DNA from: Embleya hyalina
GTDB taxonomy: Bacteria > Actinomycetota > Actinomycetes > Streptomycetales > Streptomycetaceae
DNA: 64,000 nt
Assembly: GCF_003967355.1 (NCBI RefSeq)
Contig: NZ_BIFH01000023.1
Coordinates: forward strand, 186,001-250,000
Direction: 5' to 3'
Shown: positions 8,242 through 18,870 of the stretch, in pieces
Numbering within the stretch: the stretch's first letter is position 1
How the letters are laid out: each line of letters opens with the position of its first letter
Translations under genes and position numbers: made by a program
Notes under the pieces: model-generated
The model's database searches: none
Told to the model about the DNA's origin: nothing
Seen by the model: only the letters and a program-made list of their open reading frames with translations

Positions 8242-8272
8242 GGCCCGGGCGGTGGGAAACCCCGCCCGGGCC
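8242..8272. terminator. Hairpin terminator after the DUF11 gene
   Basis: Perfect 11-bp arms, 8242-8252 (GGCCCGGGCGG) and 8262-8272, enclose a 9-nt loop in the gap 8106-8371. Nothing else is recognisable there except the -10 box of the next gene. Confidence 0.7.
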
Positions 8273-8359
8273 TTCGCCTGTCCATCCGGGTGTTTCCACC
8301 GGCACCGGGGCGGATCGGCGGTAAACCGGGCGGAGCGGCGACGCCTATCGTGATCGCGA

Positions 8360-8365
8360 TAGCGT
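8360..8365 (+). promoter_or_regulatory. -10 box of leaderless acetyltransferase gene
   Basis: TAGCGT ends 6 nt before the ATG at 8372, with no ribosome-binding site. Confidence 0.45.
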
Positions 8366-8371
8366 CAGCCC

Positions 8372-8881
8372 ATGGAAGTGACGATCCGACGTGCCAGAAC
8401 GTCCGATGTGCGGGCCATTCGGCGCCTTGTGGATGGGTACGTGGGGCTACGCATCCTTCTCGACAAACCCACGGTCACCCTCTTCGAAGACGTGCAGGAG
8501 TTTTGGGTCGCCGAGCGGGACGACGACAGTGAGGTGGTCGCCTGCGGGGCCCTGCACGTGATGTGGGAAGACCTCGCCGAGGTGCGCACTCTCGCGGTGG
8601 ATCCGGTGTGTACCGGACACGGGGTGGGCCACCTCTTGCTCAGCAAACTTCTGGAGACCGCGCGTTGGCTGGGTGTTCGACGGATATTCTGCTTGACCTT
8701 CGAGGTCGACTTCTTCGCGAAGCACGGCTTCGTGGAGATCGAGGAGACGCCGATCGACGGCGATGTCTACAGTGAACTGATGCGTTCGTACGACGAGGGC
8801 GTCGCCGAGTTTCTGGATCTGGAACGCGTCAAACCCAACACCCTTGGCAACACGCGGATGCTGCTCCATCTCTGGCAGTGA
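8372..8881 (+). CDS. Amino-acid N-acetyltransferase (GNAT), N-acetylglutamate synthase-like
   Basis: The 169-residue GNAT protein has the acetyl-CoA-binding motif VCTGHGVGHLLLSKLLE near residue 90. The preceding beta strand is LAEVRTLAVDP, and the C-terminal part contains FFAKHGFVEIEE. Length and signature match the short ArgA-type enzymes of actinobacteria (the Mycobacterium Rv2747 type), which acetylate glutamate in arginine synthesis. That substrate is inferred from family resemblance, not from arginine genes nearby. It lies just upstream of lsr2. Transcription is probably leaderless. Confidence 0.85.
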   Translation: MEVTIRRARTSDVRAIRRLVDGYVGLRILLDKPTVTLFEDVQEFWVAERDDDSEVVACGALHVMWEDLAEVRTLAVDPVCTGHGVGHLLLSKLLETARWLGVRRIFCLTFEVDFFAKHGFVEIEETPIDGDVYSELMRSYDEGVAEFLDLERVKPNTLGNTRMLLHLWQ

Positions 8882-9114
8882 TCTCGATCCGCGTAGACCG
8901 GACGAGTGTGGCGGAGATCGCGCGACCGGTGCCGGTGAACCTCTTGACGCTTCTTGCCCACGGCGGTGTGGTGTGCGGTGAAGTCGTGACCACAAACCCG
9001 GTAACGTATTGCCGACCCGGCGTGGTTCCGCGCCCGTGGGTTTGTATTTTGCCGCAGAAAGCGGTTTCCTTTTCTTGAGCTCGTTGTGAACCCTCCCGAT
9101 GAAAGGGAATCCTG

Positions 9115-9456
9115 GTGGCACAGAAGGTCCAGATTCTTCTCGTTGACGACCTCGACGGCGGCAAGGCCGATGAGACGGTGACGTTCGCGCTCGACGGTGT
9201 CTCCTACGAGATCGACCTGAGCGCCACGCACGCAGAGCAGCTTCGCGCGGCGCTGACGGCCTACGTCGACGCCGGCCGCAAGACCGGTGGCCGGGTCGCC
9301 GCCCGTCGCGGCGTCCGCCAGGTGGTCAAGGGTGGTGCCGCCTCGGGCGACACCGCCAAGATCCGCGCCTGGGCCAAGGAGAACGGCTACGACGTGAGTG
9401 AGCGCGGTCGTGTGCCGGGCAACATCCGCGACGCCTACGAGAAGGCCCACGCCTGA
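9115..9456 (+). CDS. lsr2: Lsr2 nucleoid-associated silencer
   Basis: Lsr2 coats and bridges AT-rich DNA in actinobacteria and silences acquired and specialised-metabolite genes. The 113-residue protein has the N-terminal dimerisation and oligomerisation domain (about 1-60: KVQILLVDDLDGG...TVTFALDGVSYEIDLS). A basic linker follows, and then the DNA-binding domain with the AT-hook-like RGR in SERGRVPGN near residue 97. The start is GTG with GAAAGGGA 7-14 nt upstream. The 233-nt upstream gap contains AT-richer stretches typical of an lsr2 promoter. A long palindrome ends the gene. Confidence 0.97.
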   Translation: MAQKVQILLVDDLDGGKADETVTFALDGVSYEIDLSATHAEQLRAALTAYVDAGRKTGGRVAARRGVRQVVKGGAASGDTAKIRAWAKENGYDVSERGRVPGNIRDAYEKAHA

Positions 9457-9471
9457 TCGCCGACGCCGTCG

Positions 9472-9519
9472 ACGAGCGGTGCCCTCCCCCGGTACGTACC
9501 GGGGGAGGGCACCGCTCGT
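9472..9519. terminator. 48-bp perfect palindrome, bidirectional terminator
   Basis: The 24-bp arm 9472-9495 is the exact reverse complement of 9496-9519, with the centre at GTAC/GTAC. It lies between convergent lsr2 and the Prim-Pol gene and should stop transcription from both sides. Confidence 0.8.
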
Positions 9520-9538
9520 GTCGTTGTGCGCCCGGCTC

Positions 9539-10252
9539 TCAGGCGGCGCCGGGACGGTGGTGGGTCAGCAGCCTCGGCCCGCGCACCCGCGGCCTCGGGA
9601 ACAGCCGTACGTGCTGGCACGCGTGCGCCAGCGTGCCGATCAGCCGGGTGACGTCCGGGAAGCGCACGTCCACGTGCGGAAGCGCGGCGGGCGCCGCGAG
9701 GTCGTTCACCGGGGGCATCCGGCCGGGGTCGACCGGGGGTCGCAGCCAGCGCGCGTGTTCCCAGGATCGGGGCCAGGGCGAGCGCCAGGTGGCCGGCCAC
9801 GGGGACGGCGCGGCCACCGTGTCGCCCTCGCCGTACGCGCGCAGGTCCAGGTCCAGGTCGGCCCAGTCCAGCCAGTCCAGGAGCGCGGGCAGGTCGTCCG
9901 CCACGCCGGGGGCGACGAAGAACTGCGTGCGACCGGTGCCGGTCGCCGCCACCGGCCCGACCGGCAGCCCCTGGCGTTCGACCCGGTCCAGCGCCCACGC
10001 CCCGGCCGCGCCCGGCACGTCCAGGACGTCGAACCGCACCCCGGCGGCCAGCCGCACGGCCGCCCGCGGCGCGTCCGCCCAATACGCCGAGAGCAGCCGG
10101 GGATCGGTGGTCGCGGCCGTGACCGGGTCCATCGGCTCGACCGTCCCGGGAGCCGCGGGCCAGCCCAGGGCCCGCGCGTACCACAGGGCCTCGTCCAACG
10201 GACCGGGTACGACGGGCGCCGAACGGGACGCGAAAACAAGCGTGGCTGCCAT
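9539..10252 (-). CDS. SCO3374-family protein, bifunctional primase/polymerase N-terminal domain
   Basis: The 237-residue protein matches the small actinomycete family named after SCO3374, related to the N-terminal domain of bifunctional DNA primase-polymerases (AEP fold). Visible segments include DEALWYARALGWPAAPGT, a central FDVLDVPGAAG (the acidic D-x-D-like pair typical of AEP metal sites), and a long acidic WLDWADLDLDL run. It has no helicase part, so primer synthesis is not assured. Its usual position between lsr2 and clpC is kept. It is translated toward lsr2. Confidence 0.8.
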   Translation of the reverse strand: MAATLVFASRSAPVVPGPLDEALWYARALGWPAAPGTVEPMDPVTAATTDPRLLSAYWADAPRAAVRLAAGVRFDVLDVPGAAGAWALDRVERQGLPVGPVAATGTGRTQFFVAPGVADDLPALLDWLDWADLDLDLRAYGEGDTVAAPSPWPATWRSPWPRSWEHARWLRPPVDPGRMPPVNDLAAPAALPHVDVRFPDVTRLIGTLAHACQHVRLFPRPRVRGPRLLTHHRPGAA

Positions 10253-10512
10253 ACCGTGTTCAACTCCGGGACGACGGCGAGGTTACGAAAGGTGATATGC
10301 CGACCGCGATGCGTGACATGGTGCGAGGGCGCGCCGCGCGGCGCCGCCCCCGGTGCCGGCACGGTCGCCCGCACACCGGTCGTGACCTGCCGGTATACAG
10401 CAGGTGTCGTCCGGGGTATGACCCGAGCATGGAGGGGAGACGGGGAAGCGCGGTCGTCGACGGCGGCCGGATTCGGTGCGATCGACGGCGAAACCGGCGA
10501 TCGAAAATGCCG

Positions 10513-10530
10513 CGTTCGCTTCTGGCGTAC
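10513..10530 (+). promoter_or_regulatory. ClgR-like operator upstream of clpC
   Basis: CGTTCGCTTCTGGCGTAC resembles the ClgR binding pattern (CGC-N5-GCG with A/T flanks); I count two mismatches to the published Corynebacterium consensus. ClgR activates clp and lon genes in actinobacteria. The site lies about 200 nt before clpC, in the 478-nt gap 10253-10730. The rest of that gap shows only promoter-like, lower-GC patches. Confidence 0.35.
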
Positions 10531-10730
10531 TCGGAATCGGCCTCAGTACGTGGCCGGCGGGAACATCGTCTCGCACCATCGGGTTTGACTAGTTGTCCAA
10601 GGCGGTCCGCAACACGTGGGTCGCCCGTCTTCACGGACGAATCGAGCGGTCCTGCGTGCAGGACTAGCATGCGGAAGGACAGGGAGGGGACCGTCCCCGA
10701 TCTGCACGACCGCTCTGAGGAGCGATAACG

Positions 10731-13253
<2,523 letters not shown>

Positions 13254-13284
13254 TCGCCGGCGCGAGCCGACGCGAGGTGTGACG

Positions 13285-13326
13285 AAGGGGCCGCCCCCGG
13301 GATGCGAATCCCGGGGGCGGCCCCTT
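13285..13326 (+). terminator. clpC terminator
   Basis: Perfect 19-bp arms, 13285-13303 and 13308-13326, enclose the 4-nt loop GCGA. It lies between the convergent clpC and MMPL genes and may act both ways. Confidence 0.85.
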
Positions 13327-13402
13327 GTGTGTGCCGCACCCTCCCCCGCGTGACAGGGTGCGGCGGTCCGTGCGCGAGCCCGCCGCCTTAGCGGCCGGCG
13401 GG

Positions 13403-15583
13403 TCAGCGCACGACGCCCGGCACGTCCGTGTCGCGTTCGGCGCCGGTCCTGGTCGGCAGCGCCGCGCCGGACTCCGGGGCCGACTCGTGCAGGCCCACCC
13501 GCGCGTGCAGCCTGCGCAGCACCGGCGGGGCGTACCACGCGTGCCGGCCGAGCAGGCGCATCGCCGCGGGCACCAGCACGCCCCGGACCAGCGTGGCGTC
13601 CAGGAGGATCGCCAGCGCCGCGCCGAAGCCGAACAGTTGCAGGAAGCTCACGGTGCTGGTCAGGAACGCCACGAAGGTCACCGCGAGCAGCGCCGCGGCC
13701 GTGGTGACGATGCGACCGGTGCGGCCCAGGCCCTGCCGGACCGCGTCCGCGTCGGACGCGCCCGCGTCGTGCAGCTCCTTGATCCGGCTGGTCACGAACA
13801 CCTCGTAGTCCATCGACAGCGCGAACGCGATGCAGAACAGCAGCACCGTCATCGAGGTGTCCATCGGCAGCGGGGTGAAGCCGAGCAGACCGGACAGGTG
13901 CCCGTCCTGGAAGACCCACACCGTGATGCCGACCGCGGCCGTGATGCTGAGCCCGTTCAGGAGCAGTGCCCGCAGCGGTTGCAGGATGCTCCCGGTGAAC
14001 AGGAACAGCAGGACGAAGGTGCTGAGCACGATCAGTCCGAAGGCGAGCGGCAGGCGGTCGCCGATCGAGGCCTTGGTGTCGACCAGGCGGGCGTCGGTGC
14101 CGCCGACCAGGGCCTCGGTGGCGTTTGGGGCGGGCACCGCGCGCACGTCGTGGACCAGGTCCTGTGCGGCGTCCGACTTGGCGGGCAGCGTGGTGATCAC
14201 CGAGATCAGCCGCGCGTTCGGGCGGATCCGGTCGGGACCGGCGGTGTCCACCCGGGTCACCCCGGGCAGGGCGGCGAGCCGATCGGCGTAGGTGTCGACC
14301 GGGGCCTGGGCACCGGTGCCGAGCAGGACCACGTCGAGCGAGCGGGTGTCGTCGAGGCTGTAGTCCGCGCGCAGCGTGTCGCCGACCTGGCGGGCCTGGG
14401 TACTGGTCGGCAGGACCCGCTCGTCGGGCGTGCCGAAGGTGACCCCGAGCAGCGGCGAGGCGGCGAGCAGCAGCACCGCGACCACGGGCAGCGCGGTCAG
14501 CACGGGCCGGCGGGTGACGAAACCGGCGAGTCGGGACCAGATCGGCGCCTCGGCGCCCTGGACGCCCTTGATGCCGCGGATGCGCATCGACTCCACGCGC
14601 GGGCCGAGCACGGTCAGCAGGGCCGGGGCGATGATCAGCGCGGCGAGCGCGGTGATGATCACCACGCCGATGCCCGCGTAGGCGAACGAGCGCAGGAAGT
14701 ACTGCGGGAAGACCAGCAGCACGGCGAGCGCGGCGGCCACCGTCGCGGCGGAGAAGACGATCGTGCGCCCGGCGGTGCGCACCGTGCCCACCACCGCGTC
14801 GTGCAGGTCGTGTCCGGAGTGCAGCAGTTCGCGGTGTCGGGCCACGATCAGCAGCGCGTAGTCGATGGCCAGCCCCAGGCCCAGGGCCGTGGTGAGGTTG
14901 ATCGAGAAGATCGACACGTCGGTGAGACTGCCGAGGACGAACAGTTCGGCGAACGTGCCCATGATCGCGACGAAGCCGATCACCAGCGGGACCAGGGCCG
15001 CGATCAGGCTGCCGAACGCGAGCACGAGCAGCAGCAGGGTCAGCGGTACGGCGATCGACTCGGCGATCGCGAGACTGGTGCCGACCTGGCCGTTGACCGC
15101 CGGGCCGATCGCGGCGTCGCCGCCGATCCGGACCCGGAGCGGGCTGTCGGCGGGCAGTCGCGCGCTCTCGGGCAGTTCGGCGATGTCGTCCTCGGCCGAG
15201 TGGGCGACGAGCAGCGCGCCGCGTCCGCCGTCGGCCTTGAGGCCGGGCGCGTTGGTGGTCCAGTAGGAGGCCACCTGGTCGAAGCCCGGTGCGGCGGCGA
15301 GGGCGGCGGTGAGCCGCCGACCGGCGTCCGCGACGGCGGGGGTGTCCACGCCGGAGCCGTCCTTGGCCCGGACCTCGATCACCAGATTCGGGCGACCGCC
15401 GAAGGTGTCCTTGATCTCCTCCTGGGCCCGGGTCGAGGCCGAGTTCGGCGCGTCGAACCCGCCCGCCTTCAGCTTGCCGAAGGCTCCGAAGCCCACCCCG
15501 GCCGAGACGAGCAACACCAGTGTGCCGATCACGAGCACGGCGCGCGCTCGGCGGAAGACGAGGTCCCCTAGTCGTTCGAGCAT
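13403..15583 (-). CDS. MMPL-family transporter (RND superfamily)
   Basis: The 726-residue membrane protein has the standard two-repeat MMPL layout. A first helix (ARAVLVIGTLVLLVSAGVGFG) is followed by a large external loop (about 40-170). Helices 2-6 contain GLAIDYALLIVARHRE, a second external loop lies at about 350-500, and the last helices contain FALSMDYEVFVTSRIKEL. The paired Asp-Tyr motifs are the proton-relay sites of this family. Such proteins export lipids or antibiotics. The second of two close ATGs (15583) is chosen because GAAAGG lies 9 nt upstream. The divergent TetR gene shares its operator region, so regulation by that protein is likely. Confidence 0.92.
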   Translation of the reverse strand: MLERLGDLVFRRARAVLVIGTLVLLVSAGVGFGAFGKLKAGGFDAPNSASTRAQEEIKDTFGGRPNLVIEVRAKDGSGVDTPAVADAGRRLTAALAAAPGFDQVASYWTTNAPGLKADGGRGALLVAHSAEDDIAELPESARLPADSPLRVRIGGDAAIGPAVNGQVGTSLAIAESIAVPLTLLLLVLAFGSLIAALVPLVIGFVAIMGTFAELFVLGSLTDVSIFSINLTTALGLGLAIDYALLIVARHRELLHSGHDLHDAVVGTVRTAGRTIVFSAATVAAALAVLLVFPQYFLRSFAYAGIGVVIITALAALIIAPALLTVLGPRVESMRIRGIKGVQGAEAPIWSRLAGFVTRRPVLTALPVVAVLLLAASPLLGVTFGTPDERVLPTSTQARQVGDTLRADYSLDDTRSLDVVLLGTGAQAPVDTYADRLAALPGVTRVDTAGPDRIRPNARLISVITTLPAKSDAAQDLVHDVRAVPAPNATEALVGGTDARLVDTKASIGDRLPLAFGLIVLSTFVLLFLFTGSILQPLRALLLNGLSITAAVGITVWVFQDGHLSGLLGFTPLPMDTSMTVLLFCIAFALSMDYEVFVTSRIKELHDAGASDADAVRQGLGRTGRIVTTAAALLAVTFVAFLTSTVSFLQLFGFGAALAILLDATLVRGVLVPAAMRLLGRHAWYAPPVLRRLHARVGLHESAPESGAALPTRTGAERDTDVPGVVR

Positions 15584-15639
15584 GATCATCGACCTTTCAT
15601 GCGATCCGTGGGGAACGGAGGGTGCGGAGTCCGGCACGC

Positions 15640-15705
15640 CATGTTGACGCCGATAACAATGTTGGCATTGATAACTTGGCATTGAATGTGCGCGGTGTCA
15701 ACATG
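15640..15705. promoter_or_regulatory. Complex operator between the MMPL and TetR genes
   Basis: The 144-nt divergent gap holds nested symmetry. CATGTTGAC (15640-15648) and GTCAACATG (15697-15705) form a wide inverted repeat. CAATGTTGGCATTG (15657-15670) is an inner dyad. TTGGCATTGA is repeated directly at 15662 and 15676. The block is markedly AT-rich for this genome. It fits TetR binding that represses both directions. Confidence 0.65.
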
Positions 15706-15727
15706 GGGCTGGATCGAACGGAGAACC

Positions 15728-16417
15728 ATGCCAAGCGAGCAAGCCGCAGGCGCGCCGAGCCGGCGCGGCTACCACCATGGCGACCTGCGGAACGCGCTGA
15801 CCGAGGCTGCGGTGGAACGGGCCCGGGCGGCCGGGCCGCAGGCGATCGTGCTGCGCGAGGCGGCGCGGGCGACGGGGGTGTCCTCGACCGCCGCCTATCG
15901 ACACTTCGCCAACCACCACGAGTTGGTCGTGGCGGTCAAGGACCACGGCCTGGCGCTGCTCGCGGCGACGATGCGGGCCGAGTTGGCCAAGGGCGAGCCG
16001 TGTCCGGACCCCGGTGACGAGGCGATGCGCCGATTGCGCGCGGCGGGTCTGGGCTACGTGCGCTTCGCGTTCGCCGAACCCGGCCTGTTCCGGACCATCT
16101 TCTTCGGCGCCGCCGAGGGCGAGCCGTCGATCGGCCGGCGGCAGGCGGCCGAGGCCGAGGGGGACGACGGGAAGGTGTACGGCGGCACGCCCGGCGGGTC
16201 GGACGAGTCGTACACGCTGATGTCCGAGGCGCTGGACGACCTGGTCGCGCTGGGCCGGCTCCCGGAGGAGCGGCGCAGGTATTCGGACGTGGTGTTGTGG
16301 TCCGCGGTACACGGCCTGAGCGTGCTGCTCCTGGACACCGAACTGGCCCGACTCCCGGACGACGTCAAGGCCGACATCGTCAGCCGCGGCCTCGACGTGG
16401 CGCTGAGCGGCCTCTGA
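15728..16417 (+). CDS. TetR/AcrR-family regulator
   Basis: The 229-residue protein starts with a flexible Arg-rich tail. The TetR helix-turn-helix (about 14-60) reads YHHGDLRNALTEAAVERARAAG...LREAARATGVSSTAAYRHFANHHELVVAVKD. The C-terminal ligand-binding domain (TetR_C_33-like: YVRFAFAEPGLFRTIFF) completes it. It is divergent from the MMPL exporter and is the obvious candidate repressor of it. The ligand is unknown. A weak GC hairpin follows the stop (about 16435-16468). Confidence 0.9.
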   Translation: MPSEQAAGAPSRRGYHHGDLRNALTEAAVERARAAGPQAIVLREAARATGVSSTAAYRHFANHHELVVAVKDHGLALLAATMRAELAKGEPCPDPGDEAMRRLRAAGLGYVRFAFAEPGLFRTIFFGAAEGEPSIGRRQAAEAEGDDGKVYGGTPGGSDESYTLMSEALDDLVALGRLPEERRRYSDVVLWSAVHGLSVLLLDTELARLPDDVKADIVSRGLDVALSGL

Positions 16418-16482
16418 CGCGCGTCCCCCGATAGGCCCCCTTCGGCGGGCGGGTGCGGCGGGGGGCTTCCAGGATCGAAGGC

Positions 16483-17235
16483 ATGAGTGCCGACTTCGCC
16501 GCCAGGACCGCCATCGTCACCGGGGCCGCCTCCGGGATCGGCGCGGCCGTCGCCCGGCGGCTCGCGGCGGACGGCGCCCGGGTCGTGGTCGCCGACCTCG
16601 ACGACGTCGGCGCGGCCCGCGTCGCCGCCGAGATCACCGAGGCCGGCGGCAGTGCCCGGGGCATCCGGGTGGACGTGGCCGACCCGGACTCCTGCGCGGA
16701 ACTGGTGCGCGCGACCGTGGCGGCGTTCGGCGGCCTGCACCTCGCGGTGAACAACGCGGGCGTCACCGGCCCGCACGCGCCCACCGGCGAATACCCGGCC
16801 GACGGCTGGCGCACGGTGATCGACGTCGACCTCGGTGGCGTCTTCCACGGGATGCGCCACCAGATCCCGGCGATGCTGGAGTGCGGCGGCGGGGCGATCG
16901 TCAACGTGGCCTCGATCCTCGCCGCGGTCGGCTTCCCGAACGCGGCCGGCTACGTGGCGGCCAAACACGGTGTGCTCGGCCTGACCCGGACCGCCGCGAT
17001 CGAGTACGCGCGGCGCGGGATCCGGATCAACGCGGTCGGCCCCGGCTTCGTGGAGACCCCGCTGCTCGCCGACGCCGACCCGAAGGCGCGCGCCGCGCTG
17101 GCCCGGCTGCATCCGATGGGCCGGCTCGGCACCCCCGAGGAGGTCGCCGAACCGGTGGCCTTCCTGCTCTCCGACCGGGCCTCGTTCGTCACCGGGAGCT
17201 ACCACCCGGTCGACGGCGGCTACACCGCGCCGTAG
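16483..17235 (+). CDS. Short-chain dehydrogenase/reductase
   Basis: The 250-residue classical SDR has the cofactor motif TGAASGIG near residue 13, an Asp after beta-2 (VVADLDD, which favours NAD(H)), NNAGVTGP near residue 88, the catalytic Ser in VASILAA, and YVAAK near residue 155. The C-terminal end is GSYHPVDGGYTAP. The substrate is unknown. The zinc alcohol dehydrogenase gene 140 nt downstream may act on related compounds. ATG at 16483 is preferred over an upstream ATG-like extension because AGGA lies 8 nt before it. Confidence 0.92.
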   Translation: MSADFAARTAIVTGAASGIGAAVARRLAADGARVVVADLDDVGAARVAAEITEAGGSARGIRVDVADPDSCAELVRATVAAFGGLHLAVNNAGVTGPHAPTGEYPADGWRTVIDVDLGGVFHGMRHQIPAMLECGGGAIVNVASILAAVGFPNAAGYVAAKHGVLGLTRTAAIEYARRGIRINAVGPGFVETPLLADADPKARAALARLHPMGRLGTPEEVAEPVAFLLSDRASFVTGSYHPVDGGYTAP

Positions 17236-17378
17236 CACGGGAGTCGGGATACCCCGCCCCGGTAATCCATCCGGTTGGCGGGTCATAGTCTGGAATCGAC
17301 GTCGCCGGCCCACCGTGCCACCCGAGCACCAGCCACGTCACCCGCGTGGGGGCCGGTACGCCGGAAAGGGAGAAACCC

Positions 17379-18419
17379 ATGAAGGCCGTCCAATACGTCG
17401 AGTTCGGCAAGCCGGTCGAGGTGCGGGAGATCCCCGCACCCGAACCGGGCCCCGGACAGGTACTGCTCCGGGTCACCGCCGCGGGTGTCTGCCACTCCGA
17501 CATCTTCGTGATGAGCCGCCCGCCCGCCGACTTCGGCTTCGCCGCCCCGCTCACCCTCGGCCACGAGGGCGCCGGCGTGGTCGCCGCGCTCGGCGAGGGG
17601 GTCACCGGCCTGGGGATCGGCGACGCCGTCGTCGTGTACGGGCCGTGGGGCTGCGGCACCTGCCACGCCTGCGCCCAGGGCCGGGAGAACTACTGCTCGC
17701 GCGCCGCGGAACTCGGCATCCGCCCGCCCGGCCTGGGCGCCCCGGGAGCGCTCGCCGAATACCTGCTGATCGACGACCCGCGCCACTTGGTCCCGATCGG
17801 CGACCTGGACCCGGTGCGGACCGTTCCGCTGACCGACGCCGGACTGACCCCGTACCACGCGATCAAACGTTCGCTGGACAAGCTGTACGCGGGCAGCACC
17901 GCCGTGGTGATCGGCGTCGGCGGCCTCGGCCACATCGGGGTGCAGTTGCTCCGCGCGCTCTCCGCCGCGCAGGTGATCGCGCTGGACGTGAGCGAGGACA
18001 AGCTGGAGTTGGCCCGGGCCTCCGGCGCGCATCTGGCGATCACCTCCGACGCCGGGGCCGCCGACATCGTCCGCGAGGCCACCGACGGACGCGGGGCGCA
18101 ACTCGTGCTCGACTTCGCCGGCGTACAACCCACCGTCGACCTCGCCGCGAAGTGCGCGGCCGTGGAGAGCGACCTGACCATCGTCGGCATCGGCGGCGGC
18201 ACCCTCCCGGTCGGCTTCGGCCTGATCCCGTACGAGTGCTCGGTCAGCACCCCCTACTGGGGCTCGCGCGCCGAACTGATCGAACTGATCGACCTGGCCC
18301 GCCGCGGCGCGGTGAAGGCGCACGTGGAGACGTTCGCGCTGGACGACGCCCCGGAGGTGTACGACCGGTTGCACCACGGCCGGATCAACGGCCGCGCGGT
18401 ACTCGTCCCCGGCGCCTGA
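17379..18419 (+). CDS. Zinc-dependent alcohol dehydrogenase
   Basis: The 346-residue medium-chain dehydrogenase has the catalytic zinc ligands in CHSDIFVM (Cys near residue 38) and GHEGAGVV, and a full structural zinc knot CGTCHACAQGRENYC at about 92-106. The Rossmann motif is GVGGLGHIGVQ near residue 180. From memory it closely resembles the broad-range, solvent-tolerant secondary-alcohol enzyme ADH-A of Rhodococcus ruber (same GPWGCGxCHAC and GLxPPGLGxPG segments). NAD dependence is inferred from the Asp at the end of beta-2. GGAAAGGGAG precedes the ATG. Confidence 0.93.
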   Translation: MKAVQYVEFGKPVEVREIPAPEPGPGQVLLRVTAAGVCHSDIFVMSRPPADFGFAAPLTLGHEGAGVVAALGEGVTGLGIGDAVVVYGPWGCGTCHACAQGRENYCSRAAELGIRPPGLGAPGALAEYLLIDDPRHLVPIGDLDPVRTVPLTDAGLTPYHAIKRSLDKLYAGSTAVVIGVGGLGHIGVQLLRALSAAQVIALDVSEDKLELARASGAHLAITSDAGAADIVREATDGRGAQLVLDFAGVQPTVDLAAKCAAVESDLTIVGIGGGTLPVGFGLIPYECSVSTPYWGSRAELIELIDLARRGAVKAHVETFALDDAPEVYDRLHHGRINGRAVLVPGA

Positions 18420-18439
18420 GCGGGGCCCGCGTACCGGCG

Positions 18440-18460
18440 GAATACCCGGCCGGGGTATTC
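18440..18460. promoter_or_regulatory. 21-bp inverted repeat between dehydrogenase and TPR genes
   Basis: GAATACC and GGTATTC are perfect 7-bp arms around CGGCCGG. The site is 20 nt after the dehydrogenase stop and 50 nt before the TPR start. It could be an operator or a short terminator. The AT-containing arms favour an operator. Confidence 0.4.
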
Positions 18461-18510
18461 GGTTCTGCTCGGTGTCCGACGCCGTCACGAGCATCGCGAA
18501 GGGAGCCGAC

Positions 18511-18861
18511 GTGACGCTGACCCTGGAGACCTACCGCATGGCCGAAGGACTGGTCGAGCAGCGCGAACCGCTGCGTGCGCTGCGCCTGTTGGAGCCGGCC
18601 CTCGACGAGGAGCGGGACAACGTCGCCGTGCAGCAACTCGCCGGGCGGGCGTACTACCTCTCGCTCCAACTCCGCCGGGCCGAGGCCACGCTGCGCCGGG
18701 TGATCGAACTCGACCCGTGTGACGCGTGGGCCACCCACGCGCTCGGCCGCACCCTGGAGCGGGCCGGCCGAGGGGCCGAGGCGGCGCCGTATCTGCGGCT
18801 CGCGGCGGCGATGAACCCGGAGCCGGAGTACACCGCGGCGGCGGCCAGGTACGCCGACTGA
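18511..18861 (+). CDS. Small TPR-repeat protein
   Basis: The 116-residue all-helical protein consists of about three tetratricopeptide repeats (AEGLVEQREPLRALRLLEPAL; YYLSLQLRRAEATLRRVIELDP; ATHALGRTLERAGRGAEAAPYLRLAAAMNP). TPR proteins are interaction scaffolds, and no enzymatic part is present. GTG at 18511 is chosen over GTG 18472 because AAGGGAG lies 7 nt upstream of it. It converges with the lysoplasmalogenase-like gene only 9 nt downstream, with no hairpin between. Confidence 0.88.
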   Translation: MTLTLETYRMAEGLVEQREPLRALRLLEPALDEERDNVAVQQLAGRAYYLSLQLRRAEATLRRVIELDPCDAWATHALGRTLERAGRGAEAAPYLRLAAAMNPEPEYTAAAARYAD

Positions 18862-18870
18862 CCGACCCGC

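Noticed and set aside
13325-15571. A 748-residue plus-strand frame opposite the MMPL gene
   Set aside because: Arg/Gln/Gly/His-rich shadow with no domain. The minus-strand MMPL protein has clear helices and motifs.
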